DNA from: Mercenaria mercenaria
Lineage: Eukaryota; Mollusca; Bivalvia; Venerida; Veneridae
Assembly: GCF_021730395.1 (NCBI RefSeq)
Contig: NC_069362.1
Location: 83,902,001 to 83,966,000 of the forward strand
DNA: 64,000 nt
Reading direction: 5' to 3'
Shown here: one piece after another, positions 11,501 to 23,551 of the stretch
Numbering within the stretch: the first letter of the stretch is position 1
Layout: each line of letters starts with the position of its first letter
The notes under the pieces: model-generated
Databases searched by the model: none
What the model was told of the DNA's origin: nothing
The model's input: only the letters and a program-made list of their open reading frames with translations
Translations under genes and position numbers: made by a program

Positions 11501-11723
11501 ATTATTACTCCTCCGCCTTGACCTTCACTCCTGTCATCCCTATATACCTTATAATTAAGATTACCAAGAAATATTTCGGAGGAACTGATGTCTGGCTTAA
11601 GCCATGTTTCAGTAAGGCAAATAACATCTGGTTTAATTTGGTCAATGACTAGGTGTAATTCAGGGATTTTGTTTTTAACAGAGCGACAATTAATGTTAAG
11701 GACTGTGAGACGTTCAGATGTTT

Positions 11724-12479
11724 TTAGTTTAGGTTTGGGAGTAACCTTTTTCTTTTTGGGGATTGGGGTAGATGAGGCCTTTGGGGTTTCTGGGGGCTCA
11801 TGGAGAAAAGAAGAGATATATTTAAGCTGAAACGTACTTTACTGTGGTCGTGATTTAGAGGGGAATAGTAAGAAGTGTCACTGAGAGTATCTAGGGATTC
11901 AGTCAGTGAACTTGAGTGGTTAAGACAGCCGCACTGTTGACAGTACCAGCTGAACTTTGAGTCTGAGAGTTTATCGTAAATATGACTGCCAATGCCTTCG
12001 CAGTCTGTGTGAAACCAAGTTTCGCAGTTGTCACACAGGGTGCCATTTTGTGACCAGGACACATTTTGGGAACATATCCCGCACGGGTACTGGGCAGGAC
12101 AGGAAGCGCCTGGCGGGCCTGGGTTTGGTTCAATGTCTGGGGTCTGACATGCCAGAAGACAAAAAAGAAATAATAAGGAGGTCTTACTAGCACTGGGTTT
12201 CTCTTTGTGCTTTCTAGATGGAATTACTGTTTTAAGGACGTTGGCAACTGAGATACCAACAATACTGGATTTTGGAGGGAAATGGTCGCACAGTAAATTA
12301 CTCTGATTTGCTGAGCAGGGAAAAATATAATGTGCAACTATAAAGATGAAAAGGCACAACAATGTCAGCCTTAGTTCCATCCTTGCTGGATTAGTATAAT
12401 TCTTAACCAACCAGCAATTCTTTGTCCGAATTAGGTAATTATCCGAAAATTGTATAGTTGCAGTACGAGTCAAAAACAT
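11724..12479 (-). CDS. LINE 5' ORF: hydrophobic leader, 2A-like motif, PHD finger (251 codons)
   Basis: The first ATG gives 251 residues. A second ATG at residue 34 (MELRLTLLCLFIFIVAHYIF) would start directly with a signal-peptide-like stretch. Residues 101-110 (SLLFLFCLLA) are hydrophobic and lead into DIEPNPGP at 115-122, which fits the 2A consensus D-[VI]-E-x-N-P-G-P. The PHD-type finger has ligands at about C133, C136, C149, C152, H157, C160, C180 and C183. A Lys/Arg/Pro tail follows. In related LINEs 2A peptides make the ribosome skip one bond so that two products arise from one frame. The frame is lost soon after the finger, before the endonuclease. Confidence 0.8.
   Translation of the reverse strand: MFLTRTATIQFSDNYLIRTKNCWLVKNYTNPARMELRLTLLCLFIFIVAHYIFPCSANQSNLLCDHFPPKSSIVGISVANVLKTVIPSRKHKEKPSASKTSLLFLFCLLACQTPDIEPNPGPPGASCPAQYPCGICSQNVSWSQNGTLCDNCETWFHTDCEGIGSHIYDKLSDSKFSWYCQQCGCLNHSSSLTESLDTLSDTSYYSPLNHDHSKVRFSLNISLLFSMSPQKPQRPHLPQSPKRKRLLPNLN
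12114..12137 (-). other. 2A-like ribosome-skipping motif (DIEPNPGP)
   Basis: Eight residues match the full 2A core D-[VI]-E-x-N-P-G-P, preceded by the hydrophobic run SLLFLFCLLA. Cleavage would fall between G and the final P. 2A-like signals are known near the N-terminus of some CR1-type and other APE LINEs of sea urchin, amphioxus and oyster, and some of those also act as signal sequences. Activity of this copy is inferred only. Confidence 0.75.
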
Positions 12480-12480
12480 C

Positions 12481-12888
12481 CAATAAGCTGGGAAGATAAT
12501 AGGAATTATCTACACAGCTGGTTAACTAATGAGTATCTTACCACCACCAGTTATACAAAATAAGGATACTGTTGGAAAGTTTTAAGTAAGTTATTATTTT
12601 GTGTATAGTTTACGAAAAAGATGTGAAAAAAATATAATTATATATCTGAGCGCTTTCGGCTTAAAAAATCCCTTTTTCTAGGGTAGCATAAATCAAAACA
12701 ATATAGTCGTATTTCCGCCTTTATAGTTCGATATATCAATGCTAACTGAACATATTGATCAACAAAATTCCATAAGATCTGGTTAATTGGTAACAGATGC
12801 CAGGCATCTGTTTCGGTCATTGGAAGTATTTAAAGAATATTTTCATAAGTACTTCCAATCTTCTAATTTTTAAAGTTTGTAGCTGAGA
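12481..12888. other. Between LINEs, nothing recognised
   Basis: AT-rich spacer between LINE A (5' end) and LINE B (3' end); part may belong to either element's untranslated region. Confidence 0.4.
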
Positions 12889-13930
12889 TTAACTTAACAG
12901 CTCGTCATAATCTGACTGGTAGTTAATGTAGATGAAACTTAAAGTTCTTTTTTGTATGTTTTCTATCTTTTTAATATTTGATTCCCCATAGAAATGCCAT
13001 GTTAATGGACAGAAGTTGAAGTTTGAGAGACTAAAAAAATAATATATGTTAAGTTTTCCCAATTTAAATAAATGCCTACACAATTTTAATACGTTTAAAA
13101 CATTTAGTTGACTGGACGTTTTTTTTTTTACAAATATTTGAAATATGAGTCTCATAATTTAGCATAAAATCAATTGTACATAACATCTGGCAGATTTACT
13201 TTATAACCACAGTTTAATTTATTGCAAGACAAATCAAATGTAACATTACATTTTTTAGTATTAGGTCCTATAGCTACTGCTTGAATCGTTTCTGGATTGG
13301 CTTGCATTTTATTATCTGAAAACCACTTTATCAAAGATGTACTGTCATGTTCTAAGGTAGACTTAATTGTGTCTAGATAATGATTTTTAAAGGATAAAGT
13401 ATTATCATCAGCATAGTTGTATCGCTGACTTTCTTGAACAAGATGAAATATGTCATTAATGAAAATGTTAAAAAAACACAGGACTTAATATTGAGCCTTG
13501 AGGAGTAAGCCGTTAGGCAAACAATCTAAAGCTTTAGAAAGGTCCATTAAAACTAATACTGTATATGTATTTTCATCTAATGCATGTTTCCAGTCCGCAT
13601 TTCGTCTAAGTAGGTTTGTCTGACAGCCGTAACCTGATCTAAATGCTGAAAGATATGTACTGAAATGTTGGTAAAAAAACTGGATTTATTGTTTATTTAT
13701 TGCTCTTTCAGATATTTTAGAGTCAGCAGGGAATATGCTGACAGGGCGATATAATTTTTCTTATCTAAGGTTCTCTGTTTCTTGTGCAAAGGTGTTACTT
13801 CCGCTATTTTCAAATTTTCTGGGAAGATTGCTGTTTCAAAAGATTTATTCCCCACAGAGGTAATGTGGCTTGAGACAGTGTGCTTTGATAATTTTAGTAA
13901 CTTTGGTGAGATACCATCAACACCAGTGGA
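12889..13930 (-). mobile_element. LINE B: decayed reverse transcriptase, 3' part
   Basis: Minus-strand translation gives TGVDGISPKLLKLSKHTVSS (13925-13870 region), then DLSKALDCLPNG (near 13530), the catalytic YADDNTLSFKNHYLDT (near 13415-13365) and the thumb FNFCPLTWHFYGESNIKKIENIQKR (quoted in part; near 13020-12940). Stops and frameshifts interrupt it. The YADD box and thumb style are of a non-LTR RT, but the clade is not settled. The upstream part of the same element continues at 15062-15410, on the far side of LINE C. Confidence 0.8.
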
Positions 13931-15061
13931 TTTCTTCTTCTTCTTCGTTCGCCCTGCACTATCAGACCAGTAGCCTCGATGAAACTTGTGGTTTTCCGCA
14001 GATCCTCAATACAGTTTCTGGTGGATCGTGGTATCTATCGGCCAAGTCGCAGCTCGCTCCGGGTCACGCTTGTTACATTTCTGGAGAATATGCTCCGTAT
14101 TGTCTGGTCTTCCACATGGACAGGTTGGTGATGTTGCCAGTCTGTACTTTTTGTACATGTGAGCATTGAGCTTGTTGTGTCCAGAGCGAAGTCTGACCAG
14201 CATCACATGTTCAGTCCGATCAAGGAGATGAAAAGCATTTTCCTCTATCCTTGGTCTCGTTAGTGCTTTGGCGATGGTGACTTCCTCCTTGTAACTCACA
14301 GGTGTTTCCTGTGGGTGCATATAGGATTTCTCTCTTGCCAGATTGGTATAGTATGAAAACTCTTGCTCCCCAATCTTTGATGGCGCACGTGGCTGGTCCA
14401 TCTGTATAGACATGAGTCTATGTTTCCGGAGGATAGTTTTCATTGATCATAGCTAGTGTGAGGCTTTTTCGAATACCTTCATCCTCTTGTTTCCCGCGGT
14501 CAAGATGAGGAACAGCAAGTCTCATAGTCACTGAAGACAGATCATTTCCTAAAGAGTTTATAATGTCTTCTCTACCTAAGGGAGTCGTTGGTGTGTTTAG
14601 CTCAGTTTCGAACTCTCGATCGAGTTTCTTTGCCTCGTGAATGAAACTGAGCACTACGCTTCAGCCGATTTTTGGTGTATCCAACTTTGCTTTCATGGGA
14701 TAGTCTCGTAAAATACCTGCATGTCTCCCGTCTTGCAACGGCTGTATACCTGTTAGCTTCTCCATGAAGGAGATTGGTGTAGACCTTGTAGCACCTGTCA
14801 TGATCCGCAATGCTTGGTTTTGAACCTTGTCTGGAACCTGTTGGTTAGTTTTGGCAGTACTTAGTGGACCAGGCAGTTGAACTATACTCTAAATGGGGTT
14901 TCATTGTTCCCTGATATTCTGTCTCATTTGCTCCCCACGTTGTTCTAGCATCATGGCAAGCTTCATACGGGCATTCCCTTCTGTTTGACTAATGTGGGGT
15001 CTCTAGGTTATCCGTTTGTCAAAGGTCACTCCAAGGTATGTTGCCTCGTCTGCTTCAGTCA
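13931..15061 (-). mobile_element. LINE C: RT thumb and RNase H fragment inserted in LINE B
   Basis: Minus-strand frames give EADEATYLGV (near 15050), NQALRIMTGATRSTPISFM (near 14800-14750), the RNase H start HVYTDGPAT (near 14420), ENAFHLLDRTEHVMLVRLRS (quoted in part) and CPCGRPDNTEHILQKC (14130-14080). The 3' end is a (GAA)n tail at 13931-13945. This RT-plus-RNase H order fits I/Nimb-like non-LTR elements; the exact clade is inference. The copy is 5'-truncated and has several frame breaks. Confidence 0.85.
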
Positions 15062-15410
15062 GCTTTCTTAATGCTAAATTTATCTGTTTGTTTATCTATA
15101 AAAGAAGATTCATTTAGATGGAAGCAAAGTTCTGATCGGACATTATTATTTGATTTTATTGATGTTATACTGGGGTGGTTTTCATCAACAAGTATTTTGT
15201 TATTTCCAATATTTTCAGCAACATAAGCTAAATTGCTTTGCTTTCTAAACTGTTTCCAGTTTTTAGATGTTTTCTTTTATTATATTTGTTTGATGACATC
15301 CTGTTCTTGTAAACTGCATTTTTAATGTTTTGTTCAAAAAAGAAGCTTTTCGTAGTATTACTCTCTTCCTCTTAACAGTAGTAAGCAGGCTTGCAGTTTA
15401 CAATAATAAC
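15062..15410 (-). mobile_element. LINE B: upstream RT segment (other side of LINE C)
   Basis: Minus-strand translation gives NNKILVDENHPSITSIKSNN and FIDKQTDKFSIKKA up to about 15062, which continues logically into TGVDGISPKLLKL at 13925. Such FSIKKA...TGVDGI sequence is typical of the region just upstream of RT domain 1 in many LINEs. The upstream limit near 15410 is approximate. Confidence 0.7.
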
Positions 15411-16293
15411 AACGAAATCACTGTACATTTTGTTACATCGTTATATGAAGTATCTAATTTTGAAGGATTGGCTGTAAGATACTTTCTTCGTTAACATGCT
15501 TTAGACTTCTATAGGAACATAATTTGTATTTTGACTGTTTGGTCTCCTATTTGAATTGGACGCCAATAAAATTATGGCAGCCAAAGTTACATATATAAAC
15601 CTAAAACTAAAATATTTTTACTGTTTGTCAGTGCATCGGTAAGAGTATGATTGGCTTTGTTTGAAAAACAAGTTGGTTCGGTAACAACGTTCACCAAGTT
15701 AAAAATATCACAATTGTTTTCAAAGTCTGACACTTTTCATTAATTGACATGTTGTAGTTAAGATCACATGTTACCTGCATACTATCACATCACAAAATGC
15801 TTTATCTAAGATATTATCAAAATGTTCCTGAGGTATCGACTTTGACATAGATGGCGGTTTATATATACCGAAATTAGCGTTTTAGAAACAAGTATTCTTA
15901 TAATGGATCATAAATGATGATAATGATAACAACACCGTATTTGTACTTCTTATTTGGTCCTATAATTTCCTCGTAATGTTCTAATTTGCAGACACTCCCG
16001 ACAGTATTGCCACACAAACAGTATTTCTAATTATCTCCCTTTGAAAAAGTTTATTACAATCTCTTTAGCAATGTTACTGTTAACTTCTCCAACACAATTA
16101 TAACGATAATTCTGTACGGCTAAAAGAACGTTTTAACAACTTCTGATCGAGTCTGTCGTATCCTTTGCGCTAATGGAACAATAGTACTATGAAGTTTTCA
16201 TGTGTGATGCATTCATAGATGATTCCGAGGTTGACGCATATGGTCTAGAAGCCATGGAGCTTGCATAGCTGTCTACGATGCCACTGGAGTTGG

Positions 16294-16338
<45 letters not shown>

Positions 16339-18760
16339 TTTATTAGCAAATGTTGTCCGAAAGTTTCGTCTGCTACTATTTCCAGCCCGGCGTGTATAAA
16401 CAAAGGAGCGTGACGACCTACCATTTAGCGCCATACATGCGCTAGAAACAGTTCTATCATATTTGATCTAAATTTTACAATAAAAACTATATTAGAATCG
16501 AAATGATTTATAGCAAAATTTATAGCTGCGTCCTCCTGAGGGTAAACATTGAACCAGCATCTCCAGCAGCAAATACGTCACCATTCACATATGCAGACTG
16601 CAGTAACAGCAACAGCTTTCGTGACAATAAGTATGTATTGAACACTCATTTTCTTACTTAATATGTGACAATCTCGCTATCAATCATGTGATATAGAGAT
16701 ATTCTACTTTTTGGAACACACAAACCACATCTCTATATTTATGTCAGTAAGGTGAAAGAAGTGATCTATCATCTTCATTATTCTACTCATCAGCAGAATC
16801 GAGTCTAATCCTGGACCCGTAAATCACTTGACAAATCCCAATCAAATTTGGTCTTTTGCATTATTTTAAGGTCCTCCCTCAATTTTATTCCAATAAGGGC
16901 ACTTGGCTCCTTTTACGGGCCACTAGAGATAAACATAGAAAAAACTTTAACAGCTTCTTCTCATGAACCACTTGATGTATATTCATCCAGCATGGTCTGT
17001 AGCGTCATTATAAGATCATCTCTCAGTTTTGTTCAAATCAGTACGAGCTTTTAGTACCATCAACCTAACGAAAAATCGATAAATTTGTCTGTATAAACAA
17101 AAAATGATGAAATCACTTAAACATAAATAGAGAAGGGCCAACGGTACCCCACAAATTGAAGATTTTTCCGGATCTTCTGAATATTTAAAAAACAACAACA
17201 ACATTTTAATGTTTGGTTGGTCCTTCTTGTCTTTAAACAGGCTCTACCCAGTTCATACAGACTCTGTAGAAAGCGGGATAAAATTTGACTACTTCAAATA
17301 TAACAGATAAAATGAGATATTTTCCGCAAATAATAATATAAAAACGGTACCCTTAAAAATGTAGATACCTTTTTCAATATTTTTTGTTATGTGTTATTTG
17401 TTTTAAAGTTGGTTTTCTTGGTTCTTTTTGCATTTTAAAGAGTACAATGAGCAATTCTTCAAATATTCCAACTTTTTCCGCGGTTACGCGTAAGTACTCG
17501 GAAGTCCTTTTAGGGCCCACTAGAGCTGAAATATCACATTTTTGGATTTTATTGAAAGAAGTATGTGAAGTTTACTTTATACCCCATGAGCTGAATGACC
17601 TGTAAATTCCCATAAATTCTCTTGTTATTCATTTCTTGGTTTTCTCAAACGTGCTCTCGTGTCATCAAGGAAAGTATAATCAAAGCTATCTATATAAATC
17701 ACTAATTATTTCAGTAACACGCAATAAACAGAATTACTATATTAGTGATCTAATTTTGTATTGGTAAAAGAGAAGAAACATACACCTACATTATTGATGA
17801 TGTTTTTCTCGGAATCTAAAGAAATGCACACGAAGCAAAAGCTTCTAATTTTTAGTAATTAATCAACTTGTTTTTTACGATTGTTTCACATCTGCATCAA
17901 AGACTTTATGCTTTTTATTGTGTGTGTTTTGACTCAACGAAATGATGCGTTATTTTTGACTTCTGACGTCAATAATTACTAACAAGTCTGGCGTTTCGTG
18001 ACTAATCAAAGTGAACGAGGTCTGTATTGAAAAATACAGCATGATTTTATTGGATACTTTATTTAGATGAAATACAAGGAATTAAAATACAAAAAATACA
18101 TATATGTTAACACAAGAAAATGTTCTTTTATTTGTAATGTAAAGCTAACACACTTTCGTACTGACCAACAGGTGAATGGGTTTCTCTGTCAAATGATGTA
18201 ATACTGTGACCCAAAAGACATATAGCTTCCGTTAGTTCTTCTGGTCGGCTTTAATACAGGCTTTTAAAACAATATATAATGGTCATATTGAATAATAGTT
18301 GTATTAATATATATACTTTAGGCTTGGTTGATGACCGAATCCGACCCTGTATAGCCTGCTGCGAAACAATATTAGATTAATCGAATAAATTGTTGAGAAG
18401 GAAACAATAATCAAAGTGAAGGATTGTTAAATACAAGTGTAAAGTATTCAAATTATCTACAAAAATAGCCCTGTCAAACATGAAATCACTGTATGACCTC
18501 AGTTTTGTGATTGTATTCCTGTAACCGCACGCATAAAACGTAAGTTGTTGTGGAACATAATTAATTGTATGATCTGTTGTTCTGTAAGGATTTTATGTCC
18601 ATTTAGATCCAAAGAAGAAGAAAACGAATTCATGATTAATGATGTGTTGTTTTTGGCTAAAATTGATCATCATGTTTTCTAATTATATTCTAATTTTACT
18701 GCTATTTTATGTTGTTTTCTTGTTTTTGACTCCACCACTTAATGCGCCTTTCTGTGATAC
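15411..18760. other. Intergenic, mostly unrecognised
   Basis: AT-rich DNA without a supportable gene. It holds the (AATC)n microsatellite at 16294-16338 and a reverse-oriented block at about 16790-17060 related to the repeat at 1276-1672 (AGCTTCTTCTCATGAACCAC). Remaining short ORFs show no domain. Confidence 0.5.
16294..16338. repeat. (AATC)n microsatellite
   Basis: About eleven perfect tetranucleotide repeats. Confidence 0.95.
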
Positions 18761-21164
18761 TCGCACGCCAAGCCACAAGGTCACGAAGCAGTTAGCAGGA
18801 GGACAGTGAACCAGTTAGTGTGATTCGTTCAAGGACGCACCTTAGTAAAGAACTGCAGTTCTCGCGAGATGTGTGAGATAAGACTACATAAAAGGAGATA
18901 AACGGTATAATCCTTATTTAGTGAAGAAAATGAAGACTTAAAACTTCACCCCTTACACATTTTTTTTTATTTCTCGTCCATCGGGATCATGGTTTTGTTT
19001 TATTCATTTTTATTTGTTTACGCTGCGCTGCGTAGTTATGACTGTTTCCAGTCTAACTAATCAATCGTAGGCCCAGCGAGATCGGGATCATGGATTCCAT
19101 TCAGTTTAACTTATATCAGAGTTCCGTGTAAGCCGGTGGTAGGAGACATGAAGACGACACTATCCAGCCACATCTGCTATTATTTTGCGTACTTATTTTC
19201 AATTCTTTAAAAGGCTCTTTCTTAAGATTTAAATTGATTTTAATACAGTTGTCTTACCGTGCCACGCAGCGTTTGTAAGAAGTAGACACGGTGTTGTTTC
19301 TTTGATTAAGGAATCCATTAAATTTCCCTCTCTTACCTCTATTCATGAACAGACTCATTCAAACCAGTTTGCTATTTTTTTTGCTTGGTTGCATTCTATT
19401 TTCTCCAATATATTTTTTTCTAATTTTGCTACCGTTATCCGGTACCTAATTAGTCAATTAATGTGCGTTGACAATCACTATGTCTATTTTGTTTTCTTTC
19501 AATGTATCTTACGTGACTTCATCGGCGGCTTGAATTATAACCCTTAGACGTTCGACTGTTGTTGCGCGATGCGGACGTTACGTACTACTTCGTTTGGAAA
19601 TTGAGTGAACTGTAATAAAAAAAAAAACTAGTCATTAGGTAAAATCCAGATCTTATATGCTATATTTTCTACATGTTTAGATCTACATGAAATCTGGTTA
19701 GAAGTTTGACTTTATGAATTCTATAGCATTGTAAAAATGTGATCATCAGATATTAAAATTTAATTATAAGGACAAATTATAGAAAATATCATTGACACTT
19801 TAAAAATCATTTTAACAGGCTGTTCTGAAAACATTTTCGTTAGTCTTGAACTTTTTATCCTTGGCTGGATATTGGAATAACTTATCACAAACATTTACCA
19901 TACAAGAATAACTGACATTATCTTGCATGCATTCAGCTCAATTATGATGTATTTTGGGTTTGAGTAAACAAGTTATGATATAAAACAGAATCAGAATTGA
20001 TTGAAATCACCTTGATTTTTGTCGACTAAGTAATGTTTGAATGTGAAGAACGGTATTCCGTCTTAGTGACTAGAGAAATCATTGCCCTCTTTAAATATCA
20101 GAGGGATATACTTAGATAATTTAGAGAAGTCCGTGTTAAAGTTTTACGCAGACATCACCCTGTATAGATATATCATAGCCGTTGCTTTGTTTTTAGCATC
20201 ATTTACATACTGTCTCATTCGCAGGTCATATCCTTAGGACACCTGACCACAGTATAAACGGAATTTGCAACAAGACGAATCACAGCCACTTGGGTTCTGC
20301 GTACCCCCTCCTCCGCCACTGCCAACTGTAAGTCAATATATTTCAGTATTTTAACACAAACTGATCATATGTGGTTATCATAGAACAGCACGTTTTAAAT
20401 GAATGTACTTTTAACTATCAATGCTCTAAGTACTAGAAGATGGGAAAGAGAGAAATTGACAATTGAAAACAAAAATCGACTCAGCTCTACAATTAGCACC
20501 TACCTATCCATCCCTGGTATCAATCGACGAGTCTGTAACCATTCCGTCAAATGATAACTGACATTAGAATCGATAACTTTCATAAACCGATCAACTTTCC
20601 TTCTATGGAACAACTCCGCGCGAAAAGAGCCCCGGTCTATTTATACCATAGGCCGGCGGAGCCGTGTACCAAAATGGATACGCTTTCAACTCCATTGAAC
20701 CGGATAATTACTACACCTCTTTTTTCATTCTAAGTATTTCTTAGTTCCAGCAGATAAGGCGGCCAACAATGTTATCATCATTTGACGTCTACTTTATATT
20801 AATGTTTTACAAAACAAACTAAATAACAGTAAAGTTTATACATAGAGTGCTTCTGATGAATAAAATTTTGTCACTGATCACATCACTTCAAACCATGTAT
20901 TGGACTCCTAATTCCCGAATAACACTTTACCACATGATTTAATAAAAGACAAACTAACTGCCCTAATTCAAAAGACTTTAGCAGAGACAATGCTACATTT
21001 CCCGCTTGCAATTTCGATAAAGCCTTTTTAACTAGCTGCATTATTAAACATTATACAATGTGGACCTGTGACGAAGTTTGTAAAGCCCTTTCCCTTTCCT
21101 GTATATACAATATATAAGAGTATTTTTGTGTTTAAAATTACATGCCTTCTGTTGCCTTTGCGTA
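18761..21164. other. Intergenic, possible non-coding transcript exon, otherwise unrecognised
   Basis: A segment at 20226-20329 is bounded by CATTCGCAG and ACT|GTAAGTC, i.e. good splice signals, with one open frame (HILRTPDHSINGICNKTNHS...). Nothing around it confirms a gene. The rest is AT-rich and unassigned. Confidence 0.35.
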
Positions 21165-21307
21165 TGTTAGGGTTTCACTTGGCGGGATTTACACTGTCTT
21201 GTGACTATGGAACATGGTGGGGGTAAGAGTGAGGTTAGGTGCACCATGAATCGGTTTAAGCTCCCCAGTGGTGGTTTTGCCACTGACAGTTCGGTGCCCC
21301 ACTCACA
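21165..21307 (+). mobile_element. Retroelement 3' end, left part (split copy)
   Basis: The stretch TGGAACATGGTGGGGGTAAG, AGTGAGGTTAGGTGCACCAT and TTTAAGCTCCCCAGTGGTG matches the 3' untranslated part of the retroelement at 35830-36960 (there on the minus strand). It is interrupted after CGGTGCCCCACT by the element at 21308-23551 and resumes at 23552. Confidence 0.8.
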
Positions 21308-23551
21308 GTGTATAGACTCTCTGTACGCCCAAACGGAAGTCGCCAATAACTAGGCGTTCACTTTCGTTTTTCAAATTTTTGGAAGCTGTCGGTAGAGAGT
21401 ATTTTTATGTTTTTCTTTGGCTCTTTGAAATAAATATTCTTGTTGTATATATTTTTCAATGTATGATAAATGTCTCTGCAACAAACTGCCGTTAAATAGA
21501 CATTAACACATGAAATTAAAACGTATTTTCACCCAAAACCCAGCAGGTCAAAGCAAAAGACGATACATTCAGGCTAAAAATGCCCATTATTTAGGAACTG
21601 CGAGTGAAATACATGTCAGAACCGCTTCCGAATGTTAAATTATAAAACCATGCAAGTGAGTTTATACCTACAAATATGAATTTACAATCCTGAATAGTTT
21701 AAATATTGTTTAATTCAACATGCATCTGAATTATGCACTGACCGCCTAGTCGCAAAACTTTCTATAAAACTGTCCCACTTTTCGCCAAGACACTGTACGC
21801 CTATTCAATAAATGACGACGTGTTTCGGCTTGTAGGCTCTATACACTGTACTTATTGAATTTATAAATATAAGTTTTGTTTTGTATTTTACTTGCGACAG
21901 TGAAACAGTATTTATTGGTCTGTTTCACCAACGATGTCCTTGTGTTGGACAAGAAATATAATCTGTGTACCTGTTTCCGTTAACATACGAGAAAAATATA
22001 TATTTATTCCGCTCAGCTTGACAGGACACTGTTTTATTTTCCTTTGTATTTTCAGCTCGACTATTCGGGGAATAGCGGTGCTATTCTACTCGCCCCGGTT
22101 TCGGTTGAAGTTAAGTTTTTCGGCAACCTTTTTTCTGTCACATCTTTTTCTTGTTTTACTTTTGCTTATACCTTACTGTAACTTCACATAAACATTGTGC
22201 AAACAAAGCCTTTTTATGCAGGGACTTCCCATTATACCCAAGGTGAATGTCACTCTGTGTTGTTCTTGAATTTTATTTTTTTTTAGTTTAAGCTCCGCCA
22301 ACAGACAAACGCGCTGTCTATATGAAAACTTTGTACCACCAAAGTGTCCAAAACGAGTCCGCTCATATATCTTCCAAGACGGTGGTTAGTTATACGTGTA
22401 GAACAACTGATGTAAACGTTAGGAGCCAGGTCATTTTCATTTTGATTTGTAGCGATTACTGCAATAATTATTAATGCAAAAAAAAAAAACAAAAAAAACT
22501 GGATATTAGCTTCAATCTGCTTGATTTTGACTGATATCAATTGTGACTTGGAGCCGGATGTTAAAATAAACAGAAATTACCAATAACCGCGCCGACGGCA
22601 GCTGTTTCTTCTGTGAATGATGATAAAGTTCCCGAGGTAAAGTTCGAACAAGTCTCTGAGATGCCGGAAATGGATCAAACACTGATTTGTGCCACGTAAC
22701 GATTATATGAATGATGCGTTAGTGATTTATGTGTAAAGAATCTAGTCATTATTACAAAAATAATTTCAAACACTATGCAGGTTAGAGTTTATTAGTACGC
22801 ATTTACCAAATTGAATTAGTCGCGCGGCAGTGCCGCGCTAGACTAAATTGATTTGATAATTACTTACTAATAAACACTAACCTTTACTAAAAGTGGATTC
22901 GAAACTGCAGTAATAACATATAAAATGGTCCGTGGCTGTTACGAAAACGAAAGATATTATAACTATTACTTTTTAACTGTTGGTTATCATAACACAAAGT
23001 CAAATTATTGAAATAAATGAATGAAAAGAAGTTCTGAATAGGCGTACAGTTTTTCGACTAAGCGTTCAGTCCGGATTTTAGAAATTGCGATTAGTGGGCC
23101 AGTAATGTATCGACTAGCGGGACAGTGTAATCGGCATATATGTCCAGAAAAACACATTTTCCTACAAACGCATTCGTTACCATAGAGCCATGCTAGTATT
23201 TATCGATGCGTAAGATATTTATCTACGCAGAAGCAAAGGTTTTAATTCTTTGCAAAAGCTCAAGATATATGCATTTCAAAGAATTGATAGTTTTATTACA
23301 AACAACAAATACCCACACGTAATTTGACTTGAAATGAAGTATATTAAGAGTTTTAATAGGCGTGTTTGGTATCTACGTAAACAGTAGCTCTTAAACAATA
23401 CGTTGATTAAAAGTACACTTACTTTATACGATATTAACGAAATAAACAATGAAAATCCAAGCCATCCGCGACAGCAAAACTTTGTGTTTTGATTTCTGAA
23501 CGCCTAGTTTTTGGCGACTTCCGGTTGGGCGTACAGAGAGTCTATACACTG
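21308..23551. mobile_element. 2.24-kb DNA element with about 55-bp terminal inverted repeats
   Basis: Left end CAGTGTATAGACTCTCTGTA (21308 on) is the inverse of the right end TACAGAGAGTCTATACACTG (to 23551). Identity runs about 55 bp (21308-21361 against 23498-23551) with two or three mismatches. A CAG-type tip suggests the hAT group, but an 8-bp target duplication is only partly matched (CCACT shared by both flanks). There is no transposase ORF, so it is non-autonomous. Inside are diverged subterminal inverted copies (GTACGCCTATTCA near 21795 against TGAATAGGCGTAC near 23036) and a long hairpin at 22780-22882. Confidence 0.85.
22780..22882. repeat. Near-perfect hairpin, 103 bp
   Basis: Arms GGTTAGAGTTTATTAGTA and TACTAATAAACACTAACC, plus inner AATTAGTC...GACTAAATT and a GC-rich tip GCGCGGCAGTGCCGCGC, make an almost complete palindrome. 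It lies inside the TIR element and may be a small MITE. Confidence 0.85.

Larger units (their letters stand above)
8925..12480 (-). mobile_element. CR1-like LINE with 2A-like peptide, PHD finger, APE endonuclease and RT (decayed)
   Basis: Read on the minus strand, in order: an ORF at 12479-11724 with hydrophobic N-terminal stretches, the peptide DIEPNPGP (12137-12114) and a C4HC3 PHD-type zinc finger (CGIC...CDNC...HTDC...WYCQQC, about 12083-11930). Then an APE-type endonuclease (GDFNLPDTDW near 11290, SDHDIIF near 11060), RT fingers, MDFSKAFDKVDH (9969), GGPQGSVLGP (about 9790), the catalytic FADDT (about 9705), the thumb with PQLEYCSSVWHPW (about 9340), and a C-terminal LWNSLPTYV-type motif (about 9010). 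The coding sequence is split by several frameshifts and stops, so the copy is dead, but at about 3.55 kb it is nearly full length. CR1-group placement is by motif style; no tree was made. Confidence 0.9.
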
